A stretch of DNA of 64,000 nt, taken from the NCBI RefSeq assembly GCF_013778455.1, contig NZ_JACEHE010000010.1, positions 186,001 through 250,000 on the forward strand, written 5' to 3'. This DNA is from Streptomyces himalayensis subsp. himalayensis. Its GTDB lineage: Bacteria; Actinomycetota; Actinomycetes; Streptomycetales; Streptomycetaceae. The translations under genes were made by a program, and so were the position numbers. The notes below the pieces were generated by a model that was not told where the DNA came from, did not search any database, and worked only from the letters and a program-made list of their open reading frames with translations. How positions within the stretch are numbered: position 1 is the stretch's first letter; each line of letters opens with the position of its first letter. Below are positions 50,568 through 59,309 of this stretch, one piece after another.

Positions 50568-51119
50568 CCGGCCCCCCTGCCCCCTGAGCGGCGGGACGCG
50601 AACAGCCCTCCACCTGGACGGCACCTCAACTTCTCATCAGGCCGTCCAGGATTAATTTCACTTTGAAGAGATATCTCCCCATTCGGCTCACCTTTCGCGG
50701 GTGTCACATCCATTACAGCTGTCTCCTCTATTCCGCCTGTTACGGAACTATCGGGAGCAGGTGCCGCCGCGATGCCGCGAGATTGGGGTAAAAAATCACT
50801 ATTTAGGGTCTTTCATCCTGCCCAGAGAGGGTTATTCTAGGAAGTGGCCTACGGGACGAGCGAGGGAGTTCGACCGTTGTAGCCGACTTTGGCGAGAAGC
50901 TTCGGCTTCCGCTGAGGCCGACGTCGACGGTCGGGCTGAGAGGCCTGAAGGTCGGAGGACCGAGAGGTCCAAAGACTGGAAGGCGACCCCCAGTCACCTG
51001 ATCCGGGCAATACCGGCGAAGGGAGCCCGTCTCGTAGGTCATTTCCATGCCCGCGAGCGGCCTGAGGCCGCCCGGCGGGATCAGCGCTCGCGCATGTGAT
51101 CAGCCCATGCGCTATGTGA
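50568..51119. other. Non-coding region with AT-rich patch
   Basis: After a terminator at 50614-50658 there is a stretch of unusually low GC (about 50785-50840, AAAAAATCAC and TTATTCTAGG), then direct GGTC/GAGG-rich repeats around 50930-50985. One 132-codon plus-strand frame (50701-51099) exists but has poor codon bias and no known similarity. It could encode a small RNA or hold a recombination scar; nothing firm. Confidence 0.4.
50614..50658 (+). terminator. Terminator after the acetylesterase gene
   Basis: CTGGACGGC and GCCGTCCAG pair perfectly around an 18-base loop and are followed by GATTAATTT, one of the few T-rich tails in this window. Confidence 0.65.
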
Positions 51120-52052
51120 TCAGCCCACGCACAGGACGAGCAGGCAGACGTGCACCGGTGAGGTCGCAGTCGGAGCGGGGTCCGTAGTGGGCGTGTCCTG
51201 GGCGGGGCCGGACGTCGTCTCCGCCGAAGGCGTGGTCGTCCGGGGCGCCGCGTCGCTCTGCTGGGAGGGCTCTTCGCCGTTCGTCGCCGGTGTCGTGCGC
51301 GGCTGCGGGCTTGTGGTGGGGGTGGGGCGGGCAGCGGTAGCGGCGGTGTTCCGCGGCCGACTCGTCGTCGGGGTGGCGGTCGGCTCCGGAGTGGCGGCCC
51401 TCGGCGGGGTGTCGGCCTTGTCCGGGTCGGCGTCGGCGCTGTGATCGCGGGCGGCAGGCTTGGCCTCCGACGGGCCTGCGTCCGCTTCGGTGGCCCAGGG
51501 TGCCGGGTCCGGGGCCGATGCCGCCCGTGCGGGGCCGCCGGACGGTCCGTCCGGCAGTGCGGCGATCGTCAGCCCGCCGCCGACGATAGCCACCGCCGAC
51601 ACGACAGCGGCACGGCGCCGCTTCTTCTTCCACAGCGCCAGTTGGCGCCGCCGGGCAGCACGGCCCGTACGGGCCTGAGCGCCGGAGCCGGCCGGGACGG
51701 CGTACTCGGAGCTGCCGGTCTGCAGATCGTCCGCCGCGTCCTCCGCGCTCGCGCCCTCAGCCCCGTCGATACGGAGGCTCTCCGCGTCGTCACGGAGGCC
51801 CTCCGCGCCGATACGGAAGCTTTCCGTATCGCTGGAGAAGCGCTCTGTGTCGGCGCGGAAGGCTGTCCTCTCGGTACCGAAGGCCGCCGTCTCGGTGTCG
51901 AACGCGGCACCGGGGTCGAAGATCGGCGCAATCGGCGCTGCGGCGCGGGGGCGGCGATGGCTCGGCGGGGCGATGTCCGGCGCGTATGCGCCGCACCCAG
52001 GGCACACCAGTGCCCCGTTGAGGGTCCGACGGCATGAGTCGCAGTAGTCCAT
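51120..52052 (-). CDS. SCO2400-type zinc-ribbon membrane protein with heptad repeats
   Basis: A 310-residue protein. C4-x2-C7 and C17-x2-C20 form an N-terminal zinc ribbon (MDYCDSCRRT). Residues 49-97 are seven exact-period heptads with F or L at 51, 58, 65, 72, 79, 86 and 93 and acidic or Ser residues between. A basic patch (ALWKKKRRRAA) precedes one membrane span (VVSAVAIVGGGLTIAAL). The outside part is ~130 residues of Pro/Thr/Ala-rich linker ending in VHVCLLVLCVG. I recall the family name SCO2400; function unknown. The ribbon sits in the cytoplasm. Confidence 0.75.
   Translation of the reverse strand: MDYCDSCRRTLNGALVCPGCGAYAPDIAPPSHRRPRAAAPIAPIFDPGAAFDTETAAFGTERTAFRADTERFSSDTESFRIGAEGLRDDAESLRIDGAEGASAEDAADDLQTGSSEYAVPAGSGAQARTGRAARRRQLALWKKKRRRAAVVSAVAIVGGGLTIAALPDGPSGGPARAASAPDPAPWATEADAGPSEAKPAARDHSADADPDKADTPPRAATPEPTATPTTSRPRNTAATAARPTPTTSPQPRTTPATNGEEPSQQSDAAPRTTTPSAETTSGPAQDTPTTDPAPTATSPVHVCLLVLCVG
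51762..51908. repeat. Seven in-frame 21-bp repeats encoding heptads
   Basis: Residues 49-97 of the zinc-ribbon protein repeat every seven codons. The DNA copies are diverged but in constant phase, with Thr-Glu or Ala-Glu pairs and an aromatic or Leu at position three. Confidence 0.75.
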
Positions 52053-52357
52053 CGCGATCTTTCTGTGCTGTCTGCGCCACCAGGGGCGGCACCGGCGAGC
52101 TTTTCAGTTCGCACGCGGGATCGAACGCGCAGCAACGGTAACGTCACCTGCCGAAGGCTTTGCGAAGCCCCTGTGGTGCTTGTGCAAAGGTTGTGCGTCG
52201 GTCAGCCCTGCGGCGACTCTCCGGGGTGCGCGACGCGGCGCTCGATGCCGTATGCCGTCCCCTCGGATGTTGTTCACTCCTCGCCCTCCTGGTACGGGCC
52301 GTCAGTTCACGCCATGTCGGGACATTGGCGGGCCGCAGACCACCAGGAGGATGTGCG
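52053..52357. other. Divergent promoter region of the zinc-ribbon and phosphoesterase genes
   Basis: About 305 bases without a convincing gene. AGGAGG seven bases before 52358 is the phosphoesterase ribosome site. I cannot place promoter hexamers. Confidence 0.4.
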
Positions 52358-53374
52358 ATGAGATCGTGGCGCCGTGCCGCTTCGGCAGCGATTGCCCTCA
52401 GTGCGTTGTCCCTTGCTCTTTCGGCCCAGCCTGCGTCCGCCGGGCCTGAAGACCGGCCCTTCACCTTCGCGGTGATCGGCGACATCCCGTACGGCGACGC
52501 CCAGGCCGCCGAGTTCCCGAAGGTCGTGGCCCAGATCAACGCCGACCCTGATGTACAACTCGTGGGCCACCTCGGTGACATCAAGAGCGGCTCGACCCGC
52601 TGCAGCGACGAGTACTTCCGGTTCATCAGGTCGGAGTTCGACAAGTTCGAGGATCCGCTGGTCTACACGCCCGGCGACAACGAGTGGACCGACTGCCACC
52701 GGCCCAGCGCGGGACCGTACAACCCGCTGGAGCGGCTGGACGCCATCCGGGACGTGTTCTTCGCCCGGCCGGGCTGGACGCTAGGGCAGGACAGTGTCCG
52801 CGTGGCCTCGGGGGCCGAGGCGGGCTACCCCGAGAACGTCTCGTACCGGCGAGCCGGTGTGGCGTTCGCAGCCGTGCACATCGTCGGCAGCAACAACGGC
52901 ATGGCGCCGTGGACGGGCAGCACCGCGGCGACGCCCGAGCAGGCCGCGGAGGTCAAGGGACGTACGGCCGCGGCCGTGCAGCTGATCCGCGACACCTTCG
53001 ACCAGGCCCGCCGTCACCACAACAAGGCGGTCACCCTGCTCACTCAGGCCGACATGTTCGACCCGACCGTCACGGACCCCGCCTTCGCCAACTACGACGC
53101 GTTCCAGCCGATCGTCCGGACGATCGCCGAGGAGTCGGCCCGGTTCGACGGGCAGGTGTACCTGCTCAACGGCGACAGCCACGTCTACAACAGCGACAAG
53201 CCGCTGGACACCGGCTCCAAGTGGCTCGCCTTCTACGGCGTCACGACCGCCGCCCCGAACCTCTCCCGCGTCACCGTCGACGGGTCGAACAACGGCACCA
53301 ACTACCTGAAGGTCACCGTCGACCCGGGAAGCAAGCAGGTCCTGGCATGGACGCGGGTGCCCTTCACCTTCTGA
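52358..53374 (+). CDS. Secreted metallophosphoesterase (calcineurin-like)
   Basis: A 338-residue exported phosphoesterase with a signal peptide to about residue 28 (LSAQPASAGP). Metal-binding blocks are FAVIGDIPYGD, GHLGDIKSGST, TPGDNEWTDC (GDN-E variant of GDNH) and YLLNGDSHVYNSD (GD-H). The dinuclear metal site is thus nearly complete. Natural substrate unknown; family members hydrolyse phosphomonoesters or diesters outside the cell. AGGAGG precedes the ATG. It converges on the PQQ dehydrogenase gene with a shared hairpin. Confidence 0.87.
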   Translation: MRSWRRAASAAIALSALSLALSAQPASAGPEDRPFTFAVIGDIPYGDAQAAEFPKVVAQINADPDVQLVGHLGDIKSGSTRCSDEYFRFIRSEFDKFEDPLVYTPGDNEWTDCHRPSAGPYNPLERLDAIRDVFFARPGWTLGQDSVRVASGAEAGYPENVSYRRAGVAFAAVHIVGSNNGMAPWTGSTAATPEQAAEVKGRTAAAVQLIRDTFDQARRHHNKAVTLLTQADMFDPTVTDPAFANYDAFQPIVRTIAEESARFDGQVYLLNGDSHVYNSDKPLDTGSKWLAFYGVTTAAPNLSRVTVDGSNNGTNYLKVTVDPGSKQVLAWTRVPFTF

Positions 53375-53393
53375 GTCATCTTTCCGAACGTGC

Positions 53394-53434
53394 CGTCGTC
53401 GGCCCCTGTCCACTGTGACCAGGGGCCGACGACG
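53394..53434. terminator. Bidirectional terminator, 15-bp perfect arms
   Basis: CGTCGTCGGCCCCTG and CAGGGGCCGACGACG enclose an 11-base loop between convergent genes. Confidence 0.8.
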
Positions 53435-53439
53435 CACTG

Positions 53440-55557
53440 TCATTCGGCAATCGGCGTTCCCGTGACCTTCAACTCGCGCAGCCGCCCGATGTTGTCGAAC
53501 GACCCGAAGCCGACCCGGCCGGAGGTCAGCGTCGTGTCGACGGCGGTCATCAGGGGCCGGTTCGACCCGTCGACGTAGACCGCGATCTCACCGGTGCCGG
53601 GGCAGTGCACCACGCGCACGGTGTGCCAGGCCGTGTCCGTGATGGCCGGTGGCGCGCCGGTGCGGCCGTTCCACTGGTCCTCGATCCGCTTCCGGTCGGC
53701 ATCGTTCACCACGAAGATCCCGTTGTGCGGATAGATCGTGTTGTCCGTCGAGAGATGCGCATAATTGAACTTCGTGTCCGACTGATGGCCGAACACGATG
53801 ATCACGTCCCGGTTGGTGACTTCGACCGGGGTGTCGAGGCGCACCTCGCCCTCGATCCGTACCGGCCCGAAGCGGGGACCGGCGGTCAGCACGGCGTACT
53901 CGAACGGCCGCCGAGGGCCGGGGCGTTGGGCTCCGGCTTCGGCGAGGATCACCTCACTGCCCGGGAAACGCCACTTGGCGGGCGTCACCGGGGCCCAGTT
54001 CTCCGCGCCCATGACGTCGGCGACCTTGGTGTCGCCGGTGTCGCAGGAGGCGAACGTCCGCGTGCCGGTGACCTTCCAGATCTTGCCGTTCGCCTTGGAG
54101 AGCAGATAGAGCTCGCCCTCGGCGTCGCGGCCGAATCGCAGGTCGACCCGGTCGTCACCGGCCAGGTCCTGCATCGTCACGCGCTTGCCGCTCTCGTCGT
54201 ACACCATGAGCTCGTAGAGGGGCGCGAGGTCCCCGCTGCCCCTCCGCAGCTTCGCGGACTCGGCGTAGAGCAGCCGGCCGTCGACGAGGTCGCCGAAGAT
54301 GTACGCGCCCTGCAGCTCCGGCATTGACTGCCCGCGGTAGACGAAGCCACCCACGATGGCCCGTCCGACGTCGGAGGTGCAGTTCCAGCCGGCGGGCGGG
54401 TCATGGTCGTAGGCGGCCACGGGGTACGTGTAGCCGTACCGTGCGTCGTCCTCGGGGAGCGGGAGGATGCGGGCGCAGGGATCGGTGGCCGTCTTGTCGA
54501 AGACGAAGGCGCCTTCGCGTTCGCTCCAGCCGAGGTTGTCGCCCGCGCGCACCTCGTAGACCGACTCGATGGCGTGCTCGCCGATATGGCCCAGATACAT
54601 CCGGTGGCTCCCGGCCGGGTCCCAGCTGAAGCGGTGCGGGTCGCGCATGCCGTACGCGTAGATCTCGCCCAGCGCGCCCGGTGTGCCGGTGAACGGGTTG
54701 GCGGCCGGGATGCCGTACTTGCCGTTGGCGCTGTCGCTGCCGCGCGGGTCGATGCGCAGGATCTTGCCGTGCGGCCGCGACAGGTTCTGCGGCTCGGTGT
54801 TTCTGGCTCCCTGGCCGCCGTCGCCGACGGCGACGTACAGCAGTCCGTAGTCCTTGTCGTCGGGCTGGGCGGTCGGGTTGAAGTCGATCTGCTGGATGCC
54901 GTGGATCTGGCCCGTGAACCCGATGCGGAGGAGTTCGCGGCGGGTGCCGCTGAAGGTGTCGGCGGCGGGGTCGTCGGCGGTCCACTCGGTGATGATGCCG
55001 TGGAAGTTGGTGTTCGTGGCCTGCCGCATGTCGGGCTGGGCGGTGGTGGCGGTGGCGGCTTCGGTGTGGACGGTGTAGAAGCGGCCGTTCTTCTTGAAGC
55101 CGGGGTCGAAGGTGACGAAGCCGAAGCCCTGGCCGAGGCCGCGGCTGGCGAAGAAGGCGGGGGCGAAGGTGGCGGCGATGTCCAGATAAACGTGCGGCTT
55201 GCCGTCTTCGACGAGGTAGAGCTTGCCGTTGAGGTCGGGGACGGCCATGCGGCCCGATCCGTCGGGGAGTTCGCTCAGGTAGTTGATACGGGCGTGGCGG
55301 ACCAGCCGTGGATCGGTGACCGGTCCCGGGGGCGGATCGGTCTTCGGGAAGGAGGCGAACTCCTCGACGGTCAGCCCGATGCCGGAGGCCGCGGGCCGCT
55401 CGGGTATGGGGTCCGTGAGGGCCTCCGCAGCCCGCGCCGTGGGGGCGGGCAGGGCCACCAGGGCGGAGAGGACCAGGGCGAGTGCGAGGAAGGGGATCAG
55501 CAGGAGCGGTCTGTGCAGGCTGTTGGAGGGTCTTGGTACGTCGGCGGGTCTGGGCAT
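53440..55557 (-). CDS. Secreted PQQ-type sugar dehydrogenase fused to a C-terminal laminin-G/DUF1080-like domain
   Basis: A 705-residue exported protein. The signal segment is at ~20-43 (LALALVLSALVALPAPTARA). Residues ~60-500 form the six-bladed propeller of soluble aldose/glucose dehydrogenases (GLGQGFGFVTFDP, IQQIDFNP, VAVGDGGQGARN, HGKILRIDPRG, YAYGMRDPHRFSWDP). Such enzymes oxidise sugars with PQQ and Ca2+, though distant members are also hedgehog-interacting-like lectins. Residues ~520-705 (WRFPGSEVILAEAG to VGFGSFDNIGRLRELKVTG) are a concanavalin-like sugar-binding domain. It is the last gene of the array, four bases after the LamG gene. PQQ synthesis genes are not in the window. Confidence 0.85.
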   Translation of the reverse strand: MPRPADVPRPSNSLHRPLLLIPFLALALVLSALVALPAPTARAAEALTDPIPERPAASGIGLTVEEFASFPKTDPPPGPVTDPRLVRHARINYLSELPDGSGRMAVPDLNGKLYLVEDGKPHVYLDIAATFAPAFFASRGLGQGFGFVTFDPGFKKNGRFYTVHTEAATATTAQPDMRQATNTNFHGIITEWTADDPAADTFSGTRRELLRIGFTGQIHGIQQIDFNPTAQPDDKDYGLLYVAVGDGGQGARNTEPQNLSRPHGKILRIDPRGSDSANGKYGIPAANPFTGTPGALGEIYAYGMRDPHRFSWDPAGSHRMYLGHIGEHAIESVYEVRAGDNLGWSEREGAFVFDKTATDPCARILPLPEDDARYGYTYPVAAYDHDPPAGWNCTSDVGRAIVGGFVYRGQSMPELQGAYIFGDLVDGRLLYAESAKLRRGSGDLAPLYELMVYDESGKRVTMQDLAGDDRVDLRFGRDAEGELYLLSKANGKIWKVTGTRTFASCDTGDTKVADVMGAENWAPVTPAKWRFPGSEVILAEAGAQRPGPRRPFEYAVLTAGPRFGPVRIEGEVRLDTPVEVTNRDVIIVFGHQSDTKFNYAHLSTDNTIYPHNGIFVVNDADRKRIEDQWNGRTGAPPAITDTAWHTVRVVHCPGTGEIAVYVDGSNRPLMTAVDTTLTSGRVGFGSFDNIGRLRELKVTGTPIAE

Positions 55558-55561
55558 GGTG

Positions 55562-56527
55562 TCACTCCTTCGTGGTCACCAGTCGGTACTGACCCCGTAT
55601 CAGGTCGCCGTCCACGGCGTGGTCCAGGAACATCAGGTCGTCCATGCGGCAGTTGCAGGGGTTCTGCTCGCGTGTGTCCTGCGGGAAGCTGCCGCCGATC
55701 TTGATGCCCCGGGGGTCGGTGTCGGAGGTGCGGTGCGGCCCGGGACCTGCGAGGTCCCACGGATCGCCGGACAGTGCGTAGAAGCCGTCCAGCGGCTCGC
55801 CGTTGCGGTACAGCGCCATGGCGCCGGTGTTGAAGTCGAAGGTCGCGGCGAGGAAGACCCACTCGTCGGGCGGCAGCAGGGTGCGCCAGTCCTGGGAGGC
55901 GGCGAAGGTCTGGGAGCTCGCGCCGTCGATACGCCGGCCGAGGGCCACGAGGCGCAGCTCGCCGTTCACGTTGATGAGTTCCAGCAGGGCGCGGACCGCG
56001 TGGCCGTCGGAGTCCCCGGAGAGGACCCCGGCCAGGCCGATGGCGTTGAACAGGTCGCTCGGGTTCGCCGTGTTGGTGTTGGGGCTGGGGTTCTGGCCGG
56101 TCATCTTGAACCACCCCATGACGGTGGTCCCCTTGACAGAGTTGAAGGCGTTCAGGCTCGGCACGCCGGAAGGCCCGTACACACCGGCCTTCCAGTCGTC
56201 GTTGCCCGCCGCGTCCGGATTCACCTGCTTGACCTGGACGGACGTCCGGCTGCCGCGGTGTGCTCCGTCGGCCGTGCGCATCTGCGCGCCGCCGTTGACG
56301 AGGTCGATGTCGGTGCCGGAGAAGCCCTGGTCCTGTTCCCGGGAGGGGCTGTCGGCGACGGGATGTTCGAAGTCGTAGTGAGCGGCGAGGTGGGGTCTGA
56401 GTCCGGGATGTACGGCGGGCGGTGGCCCGCCGTCGTCGCGGGCCCCGGCCGGTGCCGCCGCCAGAGCCGTGAAGGCTGTCAGGAGAGCGGCGAGCGCCGC
56501 TCCCGCGTACCGTCTGCGCTTGAACAT
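55562..56527 (-). CDS. Secreted LamG / concanavalin A-like lectin domain protein
   Basis: A 321-residue exported protein. The signal peptide (YAGAALAALLTAFTALAAAP) ends near residue 32. The rest is a single beta-sandwich (HLAAHYDFEHPVADSPS, then TTVMGWFKMTGQNP, then WVFLAATFDFNTGAMALYRN), the laminin-G-like fold. There is no catalytic domain. AAAGGAG precedes the ATG. It lies 64 bases after livF and four before the PQQ dehydrogenase, so it is probably a carbohydrate- or surface-binding partner for the latter. Confidence 0.82.
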   Translation of the reverse strand: MFKRRRYAGAALAALLTAFTALAAAPAGARDDGGPPPAVHPGLRPHLAAHYDFEHPVADSPSREQDQGFSGTDIDLVNGGAQMRTADGAHRGSRTSVQVKQVNPDAAGNDDWKAGVYGPSGVPSLNAFNSVKGTTVMGWFKMTGQNPSPNTNTANPSDLFNAIGLAGVLSGDSDGHAVRALLELINVNGELRLVALGRRIDGASSQTFAASQDWRTLLPPDEWVFLAATFDFNTGAMALYRNGEPLDGFYALSGDPWDLAGPGPHRTSDTDPRGIKIGGSFPQDTREQNPCNCRMDDLMFLDHAVDGDLIRGQYRLVTTKE

Positions 56528-56591
56528 GTCACTCGCTCCTTTGCGAGCAGTGGTCCGAGCAGTGGTGCGTGGCGGTGACAGGTCACCGCCT

Positions 56592-57464
56592 TCACCGCTT
56601 GGGCGAGGCGGGAGGCTGCGCCGGCCGCCCCCCGAGATAGAGCTCGCCGAGCTGCGGGTCGGCGAGCAACTCACGTGCGGGCCCGGTGATATGGACACGG
56701 CCGAGGTCCAGTACGCATCCGATGTCGGCGGTCTCCAGGGCGCGGCGGGCGTTCTGCTCGACGAGCAGCACGGCCGTGCCCGCCTCCCGCATCCGTACGA
56801 TCTGGTCGAAGACGATGCTCGTCGCTTTCGGGTCGAGCCCCATGGACGGCTCGTCGAGCAGCACCACCCTGGGCCTGACCATCAGCGAGCGGGCGAACTC
56901 CACCTGCTTCTGCTGCCCACCGGAGAGCAGCCCGGCGAGGCTCGTCCAGCGCTCGGCGACGAGGGGGAAGAGGTCGCGTACGAACTCGACCCGCTCGGCG
57001 ACGACCGCCTTGTCCTTGATCGTGTAGCCGCCGAGGAGCACGTTCTCGGCGACCGTCATCTCGCGGAAGACGCTGTGGCCTTGGAGGACATGGGCCACTC
57101 CCGCGGCGAGCAGTCGCTGCGGCCCGCGGCCGGTGACGTCCTCGCCGTCGACCAGGACCCGGCCGGAGCGCGGCGCCAGCAGCCCGCTGGCCACCTTCAG
57201 CACGGTCGACTTGCCCGCGCCGTTCGGTCCGACCAGGCAGACGACGGCTCCGGCGGGCACCCGCACCGTCAGGCCGCGCAGCACCAGGGCCGCCCGTCCG
57301 TATCCGGCGCGGATGTCGTCGAGTTCGAGGAGGAAGTCGGAGGCGGAGGAGACAGGGTCGGAGACAGATCCGGAATCGGGGGAGACAGATCCGGAATCCG
57401 GGGAGACAGAGCCGGAAGCAGGGGAGACAGATCCGGAGACAGGGGAGACAGAGTCAGACGCCAA
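56592..57464 (-). CDS. Branched-chain amino acid-type ABC transporter ATPase (LivF-like) with repeat N-terminus
   Basis: A 290-residue ABC ATPase: Walker A GPNGAGKST, signature LSGGQQKQ, Walker B VVLLDEPSMGLDP, switch LLVEQNARRAL. It is of LivF length plus a ~40-residue N-terminal extension made of GSVSPDS-type heptads. The only usable start is a TTG at 57464 overlapping the livG stop by 11 bases. The extension is specific to this protein and probably unstructured. Confidence 0.88.
   Translation of the reverse strand: MASDSVSPVSGSVSPASGSVSPDSGSVSPDSGSVSDPVSSASDFLLELDDIRAGYGRAALVLRGLTVRVPAGAVVCLVGPNGAGKSTVLKVASGLLAPRSGRVLVDGEDVTGRGPQRLLAAGVAHVLQGHSVFREMTVAENVLLGGYTIKDKAVVAERVEFVRDLFPLVAERWTSLAGLLSGGQQKQVEFARSLMVRPRVVLLDEPSMGLDPKATSIVFDQIVRMREAGTAVLLVEQNARRALETADIGCVLDLGRVHITGPARELLADPQLGELYLGGRPAQPPASPKR
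57348..57459. repeat. 21-bp tandem repeats in the livF 5' end
   Basis: About five copies of GGAGACAGATCCGGAATCGG-like units (starts at 57360, 57381, 57402, 57423 and 57444, plus a partial copy at 57348). Each encodes one S-V-S-P-D-S-G heptad on the minus strand. Unit identity is high, so the array is recent. Confidence 0.85.
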
Positions 57465-58203
57465 GGTATGCCCCGAGGACTCGTTCGTCGGACTGGATCA
57501 CCGAGGGCGGGCCTTCCGCGATCGGTCGGCCGCGGTCGAACACGACGACGTGGTCACTGAGACTCATCACCATGTCCATGTTGTGTTCGACGATCAGGAA
57601 CGTCCTGCCCTCGGCGTTGAGTTCGCGCACCAGATCGCAGATACGGTCGATCAGCGCGGGGTTCACTCCGCCCGCCGGTTCGTCCAGCAGGATCAGATCG
57701 GGATCGCTCATCAGCACCCCGGCCAGTTCGAGGAGCTTCTGCTGCCCCCAGGAGAGGTTGCGGGCCTCCGCGTTCTCCAAGTGCTCGATGCCCATCCGGG
57801 TGAGCCAGCCCCGGGCCCGCTCCACCTCCTCGCGTTTACGGGCGCCCGCGAGCTGGGCGGCGAGATTCCCGGGCCGGGCGCCGACGAGCAGGTTGTCCAG
57901 CACCGTCATCCGTGGGAAGACGCGGCACAGCTGGAAGGAGCGCCCGATCCCGGCCCGCGCGATCCGGTGCGGCGGCTTGCCGGTGATGTCCCGGCCGCGG
58001 TACGTCGCCCGGCCCGAGTCCGGGCGGATCATTCCGGTGACGCAGTTGAAGAAGGTGGTCTTGCCGGAGCCGTTCGGACCGATCAGGGCGTTGACCTTGC
58101 CGTGCTGAAAGGACACGGTGGCGGCGTCCAGTGCGGTGACTCCGCCGAAGGCCTTGGTGAGCCCGACGGTCGCCAGTCCCTCCTGGCTCTCTTCCGCGCT
58201 CAC
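57454..58203 (-). CDS. Branched-chain amino acid-type ABC transporter ATPase (LivG-like)
   Basis: A 249-residue ABC ATPase with Walker A GPNGSGKTT, signature LSWGQQKL (a variant of LSGGQ, common in LivG-like proteins), Walker B LILLDEPAGGVNP and switch IVEHNMDMVMSL. AGIGRSFQLCRVFPRMTV is the LivG-specific Q-loop region. It overlaps livM by four bases. Confidence 0.92.
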   Translation of the reverse strand: MSAEESQEGLATVGLTKAFGGVTALDAATVSFQHGKVNALIGPNGSGKTTFFNCVTGMIRPDSGRATYRGRDITGKPPHRIARAGIGRSFQLCRVFPRMTVLDNLLVGARPGNLAAQLAGARKREEVERARGWLTRMGIEHLENAEARNLSWGQQKLLELAGVLMSDPDLILLDEPAGGVNPALIDRICDLVRELNAEGRTFLIVEHNMDMVMSLSDHVVVFDRGRPIAEGPPSVIQSDERVLGAYLGV

Positions 58204-59309
58204 TGCCTCACCTCTCTCTTCCCGTCCGGCTGATCGTCCGTCCGGCGCTCCGATGGGGTGTCCGGGGCGTCCGCCTCGCGTTCCGCCCGCAGTTCGGCGG
58301 CGGTGACCTCACGGATCGACGTCTCGCCGGTCCGGAAGACGCGGGCGACGAGACCGGTGACGGCCGGGATGACGCCGTCCGGCATGAACATCACGACGAC
58401 GCCAAGCAGGAGTCCGGCGAAGACCAGGTGCAGCGGGGTGTCCCCATACTCGACCTTGGAATACTCGAGGCCGTACCCGACGATCACGGCCCCGAGCAGC
58501 GGCCCGTAGAGATGCCGTACGCCGCCGAGGAGCGCCATCAGCACCATGTAGGAGCCGCTCAGGATCGAGAACTGGAACACCGGGTCGAGGTCGCCGAACC
58601 ACAGCCCGTAGAGGCCTCCGGCCAGCGCGGTGAAGGTCGCGGACACCACGAAGACGACGAGCTTGTACGTGTACGTGGGGGTGCCCAGCGACTGGGCCTT
58701 GTCCTCGTCCTCGCGGATCGCCTTCAGCCCCATGCCGAACCGGGACCGGTCGATGATCCACCAGGCGAGCAGTGCCACCGCGAGCAGCGCCAGGAACAGG
58801 AAGTAGAACACCTCGTGGTGCTCGGCGCGCAGCATGCCGGGGAACGGCCGCGGCACCACCAGGCCGCGCGAGCCGCCGGTGAACGAGGCCCAGCTCTGGA
58901 AGACCAGCAGCAGGATCAGCACCAGGGCGATCGAGACGATGACGAAGGACGCGCCGCGCACCCGCAGGGCGGCATAGCCGACGGGTACGGCGAGCACGGC
59001 CACCAGGGCAGCGGCGGCGAAGAGCGCGGCGAACGAAGGCAGTTCGGCCTTGGTGACCAGCAGTCCCGTCCCGTAGGCGCCGAGTCCGGCGAAGGCACCG
59101 TGGCCCAGGGAGATGTAGCCGGTGAAGCCACCGACGAAGTTCCAGGAGGTCGAGAGCACCGCGTAGTTGAGGATGGCGATGCCCACGGTCAGTTCGTACG
59201 GGCTCGGCACGAAGGACGGGAAGGACAGCGCGACCGCGATCCCGGCGAGCAGCGCTCCCAGCCGCAGGAACCTTCCGCTGCGGCGAAGGGCTTCAGAACC
59301 TCTGGGCAA
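58200..59309 (-). CDS. Branched-chain amino acid-type ABC transporter permease (LivM-like)
   Basis: A 369-residue permease with about ten spans. LNYAVLSTSWNFVGGFTGYI and SLGHGAFAGLGAY are conserved in LivM, as is the cytoplasmic loop GMGLKAIREDEDKAQSLG. A ~45-residue charged C-terminal tail is longer than usual. It overlaps livH by 17 bases. Confidence 0.92.
   Translation of the reverse strand: MPRGSEALRRSGRFLRLGALLAGIAVALSFPSFVPSPYELTVGIAILNYAVLSTSWNFVGGFTGYISLGHGAFAGLGAYGTGLLVTKAELPSFAALFAAAALVAVLAVPVGYAALRVRGASFVIVSIALVLILLLVFQSWASFTGGSRGLVVPRPFPGMLRAEHHEVFYFLFLALLAVALLAWWIIDRSRFGMGLKAIREDEDKAQSLGTPTYTYKLVVFVVSATFTALAGGLYGLWFGDLDPVFQFSILSGSYMVLMALLGGVRHLYGPLLGAVIVGYGLEYSKVEYGDTPLHLVFAGLLLGVVVMFMPDGVIPAVTGLVARVFRTGETSIREVTAAELRAEREADAPDTPSERRTDDQPDGKREVRQ

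Noticed and set aside
50701..51099. 132-codon plus-strand ORF in the AT-rich gap
   Set aside because: Charge-rich mixed composition, poor third-position GC, no ribosome site and no family resemblance.
52358..53374. Metallophosphoesterase as a phage-defence or PhoD-type phosphatase
   Set aside because: Lacks PhoD-specific sequence and any defence partner; motifs fit only the broad calcineurin-like fold.
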